A DNA stretch of 64,000 nt, taken from positions 1-64,000 of the forward strand of contig CADAZN010000002.1 of assembly GCA_902792435.1 (NCBI GenBank), read 5' to 3'. Position numbers and translations under genes: made by a program. How positions within the stretch are numbered: position 1 is the first letter of the stretch; each line of letters starts with the position of its first letter. Below, piece by piece: positions 35,428 to 43,594 of this stretch. The notes beneath the pieces are model-generated. The model had not been told where the DNA came from. It did not search any database and was given only the letters and a program-made list of their open reading frames with translations. The DNA is from an uncultured Bacteroidales bacterium (lineage in GTDB: Bacteria > Bacteroidota > Bacteroidia > Bacteroidales > Muribaculaceae).

Positions 35428-36126
35428 TCATACTTGCCTAAAAAGTAGCATTCGCACAAGTGTCAACAGATGAATCTGGCGCTTGATGCGTTTGGGTTCT
35501 TTAAATAATCTATAGGCAAACTCCACCTTATGGTCCACCCACCACTTAGGAGCACGCTTTACATTGCCAGTATAGACATCGAAACTGCCACCAAGCCCCT
35601 GATATATTGCCTTGTGGCGCTGCTGCATCTCGCCCATTAAAAGCTCCTGTTTGGGACTTCCCATTGCTACGAACACAATATCAGGGCTTTTAGCAGCAAC
35701 GTCCTCAATCAAAGCATGGCGTTCCTCGTCATTCTCTAAATAACCATTGCGATAACCTACGATGTTTATACCCAAAAACTCATCTCGCAACTTTGATATG
35801 GTAGTCTCAATAACTTCATGTTTTCCTCCCACAAGATAGAAACTCTTTGTCCTATAATATCTACTAACAATATCAAGCCACAATTCACAACCTGGTATCT
35901 TAACTGCGTTTTTTGCACCACGTTGTTTAAGCGCCCAGACTGCCCCTATTCCATCACAATAACCTGTGTTGTTGTTAATAATTTCACGCGTAAAGGGGGT
36001 AGCGTTGACAATCTTTTCTGCATTGACTGCAACGAGAATTGACTGTTTTTGTTCGATATAATCCATTAGTTCTTCTCGTGAAGTAAAAGGGCATATATCA
36101 ATTCCATTTATTTCAATCTTTCTCAT
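35428..36126 (-). CDS. WecG/TagA/CpsF-family glycosyltransferase (GT26)
   Basis: A protein of 232 residues with the family landmarks NATPFTREIINN, CDGIGAVWALKQRG, KIPGCELWLD, FYLVGGKHEV and VFVAMGSPKQELLM. The family adds N-acetylmannosamine (TagA), N-acetylmannosaminuronic acid (WecG) or similar sugars to undecaprenyl-PP-GlcNAc as the second sugar. With a WecC-type dehydrogenase (42368-43573) and a WecA-like initiator (41007-42083) in the locus, a ManNAcA transfer role is a reasonable inference. It is the last gene of the minus-strand run, 100 bases after the preceding glycosyltransferase. Confidence 0.92.
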   Translation of the reverse strand: MRKIEINGIDICPFTSREELMDYIEQKQSILVAVNAEKIVNATPFTREIINNNTGYCDGIGAVWALKQRGAKNAVKIPGCELWLDIVSRYYRTKSFYLVGGKHEVIETTISKLRDEFLGINIVGYRNGYLENDEERHALIEDVAAKSPDIVFVAMGSPKQELLMGEMQQRHKAIYQGLGGSFDVYTGNVKRAPKWWVDHKVEFAYRLFKEPKRIKRQIHLLTLVRMLLFRQV

Positions 36127-36226
36127 TATAATTATAATCTATAATATGAAATATAAATTGAATTTAAATAAATTAATATTTTATAATTAATGCTTTTCAT
36201 GAAACATGAATCGGTAGTAAAAGAGA

Positions 36227-37291
36227 TTATATATTAAATTCTAAAATGTTAGAATATAATTTTAAATAATCTACAACTTCTCCATTAGAAGATATATTCC
36301 TATCGTTTGCCGTATTCGATAATACTACTTCAATGAGACTATTAATATTACGTGTTTTAAAAGTCAAAACACCTTCAGGTCGTCTAACAACATCACTTGC
36401 TATTACTTTTTTTCCATAAAAAAGCCCCTCACGAATGGATATTGCATCACCATCAGTATTTGTTGTACGTAAAACAATATCTGACTTTATAATTAAACGA
36501 ACAAACGATAATGGCTCATCTAAAATCAAAATTCTTTCTTGAAGTTTCGCTTCTGCAATCATTTTCTTATAGCCTTCTAGCATTAGCCGTTGCCGATCAG
36601 AATTAATTATAACAATAAAAATCAAATAATAATTATCCTTACCCATATCCAACAACTTTGATATCAAATCAATGCACATATCTAAGCCATAAAGATCTGC
36701 CCCATTGTGTAGTACGAGCTTTGATGCATTTGAAACCATTAAAATAGAGTCTTCGCTCTTACGCACAGTATTAATCCATTCATTTACTTGTAATGGTAAT
36801 TCTGATTCCTCATTTATAATCGGAGGCAAAAAAGCAGGAATGAGATGTAGCCTATTGCTTTTAATATGATTTTTCAAGAAATCAAGAGTTTTATCATTAA
36901 CAACAATCACTTTATCGCATAATTTTAGTGCAGCAATTGTTATTTTTTTATGATTTTCAATTGTCAAATCACGATGTATATTAACAATAGTTTTTCGAAA
37001 AAATAATTTGCTTGCCAATATATTACCTAATCGCAAAATAAATACACTACTATTAATATATACAGCATCGGCTTTGAAAATTTTGCTCAGATATTTAAAC
37101 AAATTCAATGTTCTAAGATTAAAAATCCCATCCCAATGTTTTCGTCCTTCATCAACAAAATCTATTGTCACATGGTCTTTAATCATATTTATCAATCGTC
37201 TAATATGAATTGACACGCCACCAGTATTCTGAGGGGCTGGTCCAATAATGAGCAATCGTTTCTTTCTAGCGACTTTCTTATGTTTATCCAT
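36227..37291 (-). CDS. Glycosyltransferase, GT-B fold (GT4-like)
   Basis: A protein of 354 residues. The start LLIIGPAPQNTGGVSIHIRR is the glycine-rich acceptor-side loop of GT4 enzymes. The C-terminal half shows a degenerate nucleotide-sugar region with RTTNTDGDAISIREGLFYGK and KKVIASDVVRRPEG, matching the usual E-x7-E area. It is cytoplasmic. The gene is very AT-rich compared with flanking housekeeping genes. Sugar and linkage are unknown. Confidence 0.8.
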   Translation of the reverse strand: MDKHKKVARKKRLLIIGPAPQNTGGVSIHIRRLINMIKDHVTIDFVDEGRKHWDGIFNLRTLNLFKYLSKIFKADAVYINSSVFILRLGNILASKLFFRKTIVNIHRDLTIENHKKITIAALKLCDKVIVVNDKTLDFLKNHIKSNRLHLIPAFLPPIINEESELPLQVNEWINTVRKSEDSILMVSNASKLVLHNGADLYGLDMCIDLISKLLDMGKDNYYLIFIVIINSDRQRLMLEGYKKMIAEAKLQERILILDEPLSFVRLIIKSDIVLRTTNTDGDAISIREGLFYGKKVIASDVVRRPEGVLTFKTRNINSLIEVVLSNTANDRNISSNGEVVDYLKLYSNILEFNI

Positions 37292-37461
37292 ATTAAATAA
37301 TTTCTTAGAATTAACTTATCCTGAACTTTTAATCAAAAACCAATTAATGACAAGAAAGCTATAAATAATATTAACAGTATAATTATAGAGAACAACAATA
37401 ATATTTTTTAATCTTTCTGCCTTTGAAATATGATTAACATAGAATCATTTGATACGTATTA

Positions 37462-38709
37462 CTAGTATACTGGCCTCCAACCGAAGTCTTTTACCGTCTC
37501 AACGGTACTATCCCACACCGAAAAGAAATTGCCAAAAAACAGGTTTAAATGAAATAAAAATTCACGTTGTTCAACAATCTGAGTTGCTGCAGCATAAAGC
37601 ATTGGAGGCAACATGAAAATAGAAATCAAGTATAACTTGTGATGAATTCGGTTTGCATGAATAAAAGATAGGGCAAATAAATAGGTATAGAAAAACAGTA
37701 CAGCTATTTGATAGAAACGGTCATAAAAAGTGAGGTCGCCATAACCAAAATTTGCTACTGTATATGTCGTCAGCGCAAAAGTAAACAAAACACGATACTT
37801 TCGATCTTTAAAAGCATTATATTTCCATAGAAAGTAAAGAATAATAAAACCAAAAAAAAGCAGAATATCATTTCTTTGCCGATAAAAGAAATTGCCTTCA
37901 CTGCGCATTTCAGCCATAGTATCTCTCACATTATTTCGTATCCTATCATCAGTTATTGCAACACCTAAGTTCTTAGTAATAGGAATGTATTTTAGCATTA
38001 AAGGCACAAAGTCAATGTTTTGTAAACGAATGAAAATTGATGCAATCAATAATATAATGCGACTTATAATTCCAGTATAGCGTAACACAAAATCCAGTAA
38101 GAAAATTACAACAAGGGTAATAAGGCTATAATGGAAAAGAGGTGTTACCAAAAGTGCTAATAAGCAAATCTTTTTATTAGTATTTACATATTTTAAATAA
38201 AAAGCTGCAAAATAAAACACTCCAGTTCTGAATCTTAAACCAAGGAACCAATAATATTCAATGATAAAAGTTATCGTTAGCATCAACAATGCATTCAAGA
38301 TTGTTAATTTATAATTATTATAGAATACCTTAAGTTGCCTAAAAAAGAAGATAAAGAATGTCGCATAAGCAGCGCAAGCAGCACCACCAAAAAATCGAGG
38401 TGACAATGAAATACGCGATACAATTAATTTAAACAATATATGATAATAATCTTGGCCAACAAGATATATGCGCTCATCTGCAAAGATCTCATTAACATTA
38501 CGACCAGCATAAAGTATCATCATATCATCATAATGATGTAATAAATCTGATACATAGTGGATATGAGAACCAAAATAAAAAGCAAATATTATGAAAAAGA
38601 GCTGCGAAATCTCACTCTTGTAGAATCTTATACTAACAAACAGGCTTGTGATTGGAGATATGAGCATCACAATGCACTGTAATATAAAATATTTTCCTTT
38701 ACTATACAT
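37462..38709 (-). CDS. EpsG-like oligosaccharide polymerase (Wzy candidate 1)
   Basis: A multi-pass membrane protein of 415 residues with about 11-12 hydrophobic segments. The pattern of a charged loop early (HHYDDMMILYAGR), then GLRFRTGVFYFAAFYLKY and a later FHYSLITLVVIFLL resembles the EpsG family, whose members polymerise or help secrete exopolysaccharide. It is therefore a Wzy candidate. A second EpsG-like protein lies at 39733-40902. Nine bases separate it from the upstream glycosyltransferase gene, so the two are cotranscribed. AT-rich DNA. Confidence 0.7.
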   Translation of the reverse strand: MYSKGKYFILQCIVMLISPITSLFVSIRFYKSEISQLFFIIFAFYFGSHIHYVSDLLHHYDDMMILYAGRNVNEIFADERIYLVGQDYYHILFKLIVSRISLSPRFFGGAACAAYATFFIFFFRQLKVFYNNYKLTILNALLMLTITFIIEYYWFLGLRFRTGVFYFAAFYLKYVNTNKKICLLALLVTPLFHYSLITLVVIFLLDFVLRYTGIISRIILLIASIFIRLQNIDFVPLMLKYIPITKNLGVAITDDRIRNNVRDTMAEMRSEGNFFYRQRNDILLFFGFIILYFLWKYNAFKDRKYRVLFTFALTTYTVANFGYGDLTFYDRFYQIAVLFFYTYLFALSFIHANRIHHKLYLISIFMLPPMLYAAATQIVEQREFLFHLNLFFGNFFSVWDSTVETVKDFGWRPVY

Positions 38710-38718
38710 ATATTAGGC

Positions 38719-39723
38719 CTACGAGGTTTTCTTACTCTTATTATAACCAGAGTGAAGGTCTATTATATACCTTATTGTTGACACAAGCCATGGCATCCCA
38801 AGTTTTTTAGCATATAAAGCCACTTTATAATAGATGGGGATATAATTGTTAGTCTTGATAAGCGATATTGGAATTTCTTTTAATAATGTCGGTAAATCTT
38901 CATCATCAGGTTTGTAAATAAGCAATGATGCCGCAACACCTACTTTGAAAGTATCAATACCACTATCTATAGTTTCATCACTTGGATGTATATTGAAAAA
39001 ATCATCAACAAGTACAAGTAAAGATTTGAGCATTGGCATCAACACTCGCTGATTGATATCTGTAAGTGAATTTTCTCTCTTTCGATAGAAATAAAGCGAC
39101 TCATTTATAAATGCAACTTTATTTGCAAAATAAATGATTCTGAAAGTAATAGATTTATCCTCTAATAGTCGAAAACTGTCATCAGGGTAAAGGTTTTCAT
39201 CTACTATTATTGAACGTCTTACAAGTTTATTCCATAACGCATTATGTGCAGTGCCAATTAATAAATTTTTAATTAATCCGCTACGTTCCAATTCTTGAAA
39301 ATAAGAATTAACTTTTATCTTATTCTTATAAACTTTAGAAAAATTGCAGATGACAACATCGCTTTGTGTTTCAAGAGCCTTTTTTAGCATCTTTTCAATA
39401 AAGTCAAGTGCGACATAGTCATCACTATCAACCTGAATAATAAAATCACCTGTTGCATTCTTCATGCCGATTCGTCTACAAAAAGCAACACCCTTATTCT
39501 CTTTGTTCTCAAAAATCACACACTGGTCCTTGCGCGAAGAATATTGATCAATCAAAGACTTAAGCAAGTGTATACTATTATCACTTGAGGCATCATCAAC
39601 AAATAAATATTCAATATTCTGATGTGTTTGCATCATAAGTGATCTAACGCATTGTTCCAAATAAAGCTCCGCGTTATAAACAGGAATGACAATTGATACC
39701 TTCATATTAAAGGATAAATCCAT
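38719..39723 (-). CDS. Glycosyltransferase family 2
   Basis: A protein of 334 residues with the GT-A signature: KVSIVIPVYNAELYLEQCV, EYLFVDDASSDNS, ENKGVAFCRRIGMKNATG and DFIIQVDSDDYVALD. It adds a sugar to the lipid-linked repeat unit on the cytoplasmic face. The internal Met at residue 7 (start at 39705) is an equally good start by family alignment. The longer one keeps a nine-base gap to the preceding gene, like its neighbours. It is part of the tight operon 37462-40902. Confidence 0.92.
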   Translation of the reverse strand: MDLSFNMKVSIVIPVYNAELYLEQCVRSLMMQTHQNIEYLFVDDASSDNSIHLLKSLIDQYSSRKDQCVIFENKENKGVAFCRRIGMKNATGDFIIQVDSDDYVALDFIEKMLKKALETQSDVVICNFSKVYKNKIKVNSYFQELERSGLIKNLLIGTAHNALWNKLVRRSIIVDENLYPDDSFRLLEDKSITFRIIYFANKVAFINESLYFYRKRENSLTDINQRVLMPMLKSLLVLVDDFFNIHPSDETIDSGIDTFKVGVAASLLIYKPDDEDLPTLLKEIPISLIKTNNYIPIYYKVALYAKKLGMPWLVSTIRYIIDLHSGYNKSKKTS

Positions 39724-39732
39724 AATAGAGTA

Positions 39733-40902
39733 TTATATTGATGGGCAAAGGAAGAAATGATAAAGAAATGGCACAGATGTTTTTAAAGGGAAATATACCG
39801 CTTTCATCACAGCCATAAAAAAGTAACTGAAATTAACAATTGCAACAATGACAAACGTAAAAATATATCTACACCTATACAAATAACATAGCAAATATGA
39901 TGTCATTATAAGGTTAAATGTCAAAAAATAATCCACTGGCCTCAAAATAAAGTGAGTAGTATTCATTAATAAGTTACTTAAGCAGAGGCCAACAAATGCC
40001 AAAATAAAATAATATGGTAACAAATTATCATTTTTAAAGTAAGATTTTAACTGAGGATAAAACCATATTATTGCTATATTGCTTAATAATACTGAAATGC
40101 GAAGAGGCCCCCAACTAACCATTCTCATTGTTCCTCCCACATTTGGATCATCAAGATTTCCATAATTACTATAACCAGTCAGTTCAATAAACCACTGATA
40201 ATTAGTAAAATATTTTGTCCAAAATGGGAAAGAGCCAATAAGCACAAACACTGCAAAAATGCCTAAAAATAGCCATCGGCTTGGCAGCTTGTCTCTAATC
40301 CTTATAAAACAGATTAGAAATACAGGCAACAACATTAGTGATGATTTGTGCAAAAAGGAACAAACAATGACAATCCCAGCATACAGAAGGAACTTGCGAT
40401 CACGTATTAGCGGAATCAAAGCCACAAACACACACACCACTACACTCTGGCGTACAGAGTTCATCCAACTCACAAAATAAGGGCCCAGCATAATACCCAG
40501 TCCAACCCAACACAACAAGTGCTTATGGTGTCGTAACCCAAAATAAAGAAACCCTATCTGCAAAAGCGCCCAAAATGCGAAGTAGAAAAAATAATGTACA
40601 TGGCACCAGGCAAAGAGTTTTGAAATCCACTCGAAGCCATATTCAAAGTTATGACGGCTGAATTCTCCTGTCTCCTGCAAGTGCAGATACTGATTAAGAT
40701 ACATAGCATGGTCATAACCAGTGTGATAACGGGCACCAGCTACAATCGAGAAAACCAAGAGCGATAACAAAACCTCCCAACTATAGAACGGCAATTCTTT
40801 TCCTCCTTGCAACAAATGGTTTTTCTCTCGTCTATTTATATGCCAACCTAAATAGAACAAGATTACACCCGTAATGCTATATACCAACAAACTTAGTAAC
40901 AT
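39733..40902 (-). CDS. EpsG-family polysaccharide polymerase (Wzy candidate 2)
   Basis: A membrane protein of 389 residues with about 10-11 segments. It has the EpsG-family features: an early GARYHTGYDHAMYLNQYLH segment, YGFEWISKLFAWCH, and SWMNSVRQSVVVCVFVALIPL, which is the conserved N-x-x-R-Q motif. It probably polymerises repeat units in the periplasm or aids export. Its first codons are nearly the same as a broken reading frame at 42308-42367, so a related polymerase gene once stood upstream in this locus. Confidence 0.82.
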   Translation of the reverse strand: MLLSLLVYSITGVILFYLGWHINRREKNHLLQGGKELPFYSWEVLLSLLVFSIVAGARYHTGYDHAMYLNQYLHLQETGEFSRHNFEYGFEWISKLFAWCHVHYFFYFAFWALLQIGFLYFGLRHHKHLLCWVGLGIMLGPYFVSWMNSVRQSVVVCVFVALIPLIRDRKFLLYAGIVIVCSFLHKSSLMLLPVFLICFIRIRDKLPSRWLFLGIFAVFVLIGSFPFWTKYFTNYQWFIELTGYSNYGNLDDPNVGGTMRMVSWGPLRISVLLSNIAIIWFYPQLKSYFKNDNLLPYYFILAFVGLCLSNLLMNTTHFILRPVDYFLTFNLIMTSYLLCYLYRCRYIFTFVIVAIVNFSYFFMAVMKAVYFPLKTSVPFLYHFFLCPSI

Positions 40903-41006
40903 CTACTTCACTACTTGACAATGGAGCTATCAGAATAAACAAAAAAACTAATTGTTAAGTGCCTACCTCTACTAAACATTTCTAGTTTTATAAAGAAAAA
41001 CCACTA

Positions 41007-42083
41007 TTAACGACCTCTTTTTTGTAAGATATTCGTTATAAAAGCATTAACTGCCAGCCAAGATATAAGCATAATTGTCAAAACAACTGTAACACCCAAA
41101 TAATTTGACAAAAATATAGAAATTACAGTAATGAATATAAAAACTAGTAATTCCACAATCAATGTTGCGTGTTGGGAAAGACCTAACCTAAGTAACTTAT
41201 GATGAAAATGATTATCATCGGCATTAAAAGGATTATGCCCCTTTATTATACGATATACAACAACATTAACAACATCAAAGCATGGTAGAATAAGAGGTGA
41301 AAAAGCAACAATAAATGGATTCTCATGTAATAAAATAGGTGTTTGAGGATTAGCGTTAATTACAATAGCTAATACACAAAGCACAAGCCCGAGCACAGTA
41401 GAGCCTGTATCGCCCATAAATGTCTTATTATGACAGGAAGCTTTCCCCATAAAGTTAAAATAGAAGAATGGCAACAATACACCTATAAAAGATATAGGAA
41501 GCAAAATTGTATAGTCATTATTCAGATATAATAACACCGAGTAATATGCAAAAGATAGAATTGCTATACTCGAAGAGAGACCATCTATTCCATCGATAAA
41601 ATTAAACGCATTGACACTCAGAATTATCATAAAAATCGTCACACATAATCCAAACGTATATGGAAGATCATATAATCCCAAGAGTCCATGAAAATTATTT
41701 AATAAGAAACCCGTCAAGCACAAAACAAGTCCAACAATAAATTGGAATATGAATTTTGTGCGATAACGAAGGCCCTTAATGTCATCAGCAATGCCAAGTA
41801 TATACATTATCACTATCGATGTAACCAAGCCTATTAGGGAGGTAGCATTTTCAACAGTAATCAATCCTTTGCCTCTAAGAATAAAGCAACCTACAATGAA
41901 TGATATAATAGCGACAGGTACAAATGCGACCCCACCAAGCCTAGGAATATCTCCTTTGTGAATTTTTCTTTTTGTGTGTAAATCAAACAAATTATGATTA
42001 TAAGCATATTTTATAATTAACCTTATCAAAATAGCCGATAAAGAACAACTTATAATCAAAACTACTATAATTGAAGATAACAT
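41007..42083 (-). CDS. WecA/MraY-like undecaprenyl-phosphate sugar-1-phosphate transferase
   Basis: A polytopic membrane enzyme of 358 residues that starts lipid-linked synthesis by moving a HexNAc-1-phosphate, usually GlcNAc, from UDP-sugar to undecaprenyl phosphate. Key motifs: IHKGDIPRLGGVAF near residue 42, ILGIADDIKGLRYRTKF with the catalytic DD near 100, NAFNFIDGIDGLSS near 157, GDTGSTVLG near 222, and the HxH region DDNHFHHKLLRLG near 288. Length matches WecA/TagO homologues. It is separated by 104 bases from the next gene downstream. It is the probable initiating enzyme of the locus. Confidence 0.92.
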   Translation of the reverse strand: MLSSIIVVLIISCSLSAILIRLIIKYAYNHNLFDLHTKRKIHKGDIPRLGGVAFVPVAIISFIVGCFILRGKGLITVENATSLIGLVTSIVIMYILGIADDIKGLRYRTKFIFQFIVGLVLCLTGFLLNNFHGLLGLYDLPYTFGLCVTIFMIILSVNAFNFIDGIDGLSSSIAILSFAYYSVLLYLNNDYTILLPISFIGVLLPFFYFNFMGKASCHNKTFMGDTGSTVLGLVLCVLAIVINANPQTPILLHENPFIVAFSPLILPCFDVVNVVVYRIIKGHNPFNADDNHFHHKLLRLGLSQHATLIVELLVFIFITVISIFLSNYLGVTVVLTIMLISWLAVNAFITNILQKRGR

Positions 42084-42307
42084 GATTATGATTACTATTT
42101 TATAACCTTAAATATGTCTTTTCAGATATAGGTTAAATGAAATACTCTTATCTAAATGTAATCTTATTTTTATCTCAAACCCAACAAGATAAAACCCTGT
42201 GTGACAATGAGGTCAGTTTTTAATGGAGACACCAACAATAAGAGTACAACCTCCCACTAAAGAACAGCAGTTTAAACCCGCCCTGAAGCAGAGATTGCAA
42301 CTCACAT
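42084..42307. other. Non-coding stretch in the polysaccharide locus
   Basis: About 220 bases between the WecA-like gene and the polymerase remnant. The first half is plain AT-rich sequence. From about 42190 the composition changes to mixed, and a 35-codon open frame on the plus strand (42223-42330) appears without promoter or ribosome site. It may be debris from an exchanged gene. No family recognised. Confidence 0.5.
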
Positions 42308-42367
42308 TTATTGACACACCCCCTCAATGAAAATCAGGCTGCTATATACAAGTATGCTTAGTAACAT
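42308..42367 (-). pseudogene. Remnant: first codons of an EpsG-like polymerase gene
   Basis: On the minus strand, directly after the TAG stop of the dehydrogenase gene, an ATG opens a frame MLLSILVYSSLIFIEGVCQ and then stops. It matches the start of the intact polymerase at 40902 (MLLSLLVYSITGVIL). The DNA identity is strongest over TAGATGTTACTAAG, including the stop codon in front, and again over GTATATAGCA. After about 10 codons similarity ends. This is what is left of a polymerase gene removed or swapped by recombination. Confidence 0.65.
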
Positions 42368-43573
42368 CTATTTTTTGAAGATGCCACAGAAGTCAAGGAT
42401 AACCTTATCTTCACACCAGTCAAGCTGTTTGAACTCATTATGCGCTGTCAAGAACACTACTATGTCGGCTTTTTCATATGCCTCTTTAAATGGCGTAAGC
42501 TTAAAGACATTATGTTCTTTTATATTAGGCTCAACAACAAGGAAATCAGCATTGTTCTTGCTTTGCATTACCTCGGTAGTTATGAGCTTGGCTGGAGATT
42601 CTCGCAAGTCATCAATATTGGGTTTAAAGGCAAGACCCATCATTGCTACGACCGGCTTGCGGTGGTTCTTAAGTTCAAACTCAAGCATAGAGTTTTTCAC
42701 CTTTTCTGCACACCAATGTGCTTTATAATTGTTTATTTCACGTGCTTGAGCTATGATTCTTGCCTCTTTGGGGTAAGCAGCTGTGATAAAATAAGGATCT
42801 ACAGCTATGCAATGACCTCCAACTCCGCATCCTGGCTGTAGGATGTTAACGCGAGGATGCTTATTAGCGAGTTCTATTAAGTCCCACACATTGATGCCAG
42901 CTTGCTCGCATATCATTGACAACTCATTAGCAAATGCAATTTGCACATCACGGCTAGAGTTCTCTGTAAGCTTACACAACTCGGCTGTGCGAGCGTTGGT
43001 TCGATGAAGCTTCCCTTTCACGAAATGAGAATAGAACTCAATGGCATGTGTTGTTGATTCTTCATCAATTCCACCAATTACGCGGTCATTGTTAACAAGT
43101 TCATAAATCACATTACCAGGGAGGACTCTCTCAGGGCAATAAGCTATGTGTATTGAGCCTTTTAGTTCTGGACGTTCACTGAATATATACTCAGCCATCT
43201 GCTCAGTAGTGCCCACTGGAGATGTTGATTCAATAACAAACAAGTCGCCAGACTTAAGCAGTGGCATTACCATACTTGTCGCATTCTTTACATATGAGAT
43301 GTCGGGCTCATGGTCTCCTTTAAATGGAGTGGGCACTACAATAAAGTAAGCATCACTCACTACAGGACTTGATGTTGCTGTAAATTTACCCGATGCCAAT
43401 ACTTGTTGCAACAATTCTTCCAATCCAGGCTCCACTATGTGCAGATGCCCTTCTAAAGTTTTTTCAACCACTTTTGTATTGATGTCAACACCAGTTACAT
43501 CTACACCATGTTTTGCCGCTATTATCGCTGTGGGAAGGCCAATATAGCCAAGACCCATGAAACAAGCTTTCAT
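42368..43573 (-). CDS. wecC: UDP-N-acetyl-D-mannosamine dehydrogenase (WecC-type)
   Basis: A nucleotide-sugar dehydrogenase of 401 residues that oxidises UDP-ManNAc twice to UDP-ManNAcA with NAD+. Seen: Rossmann start FMGLGYIGLPTAIIAAKHG, FVIESTSPVGTTEQMAEYI, YCPERVLPGNVIYELVNNDR (the WecC-style PERVLPG), the catalytic Cys region LQPGCGVGGHCIAVDPYF near 268, and GLAFKPNIDDLRESPA. The two-domain length is normal for WecC. The UDP-GlcNAc 2-epimerase (WecB) that makes its substrate is not in the window. It lies 21 bases after the Wzc-type kinase gene. WbpA-like 6-dehydrogenation of another HexNAc is the main alternative. Confidence 0.88.
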   Translation of the reverse strand: MKACFMGLGYIGLPTAIIAAKHGVDVTGVDINTKVVEKTLEGHLHIVEPGLEELLQQVLASGKFTATSSPVVSDAYFIVVPTPFKGDHEPDISYVKNATSMVMPLLKSGDLFVIESTSPVGTTEQMAEYIFSERPELKGSIHIAYCPERVLPGNVIYELVNNDRVIGGIDEESTTHAIEFYSHFVKGKLHRTNARTAELCKLTENSSRDVQIAFANELSMICEQAGINVWDLIELANKHPRVNILQPGCGVGGHCIAVDPYFITAAYPKEARIIAQAREINNYKAHWCAEKVKNSMLEFELKNHRKPVVAMMGLAFKPNIDDLRESPAKLITTEVMQSKNNADFLVVEPNIKEHNVFKLTPFKEAYEKADIVVFLTAHNEFKQLDWCEDKVILDFCGIFKK

Positions 43574-43594
43574 TCTAATAACTCAATATTTAGT

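Noticed and set aside
42223..42330. 35-codon plus-strand frame as a real small gene
   Set aside because: It has no promoter or ribosome site, overlaps the polymerase remnant, and has no family match by eye. It is kept only as an observation.
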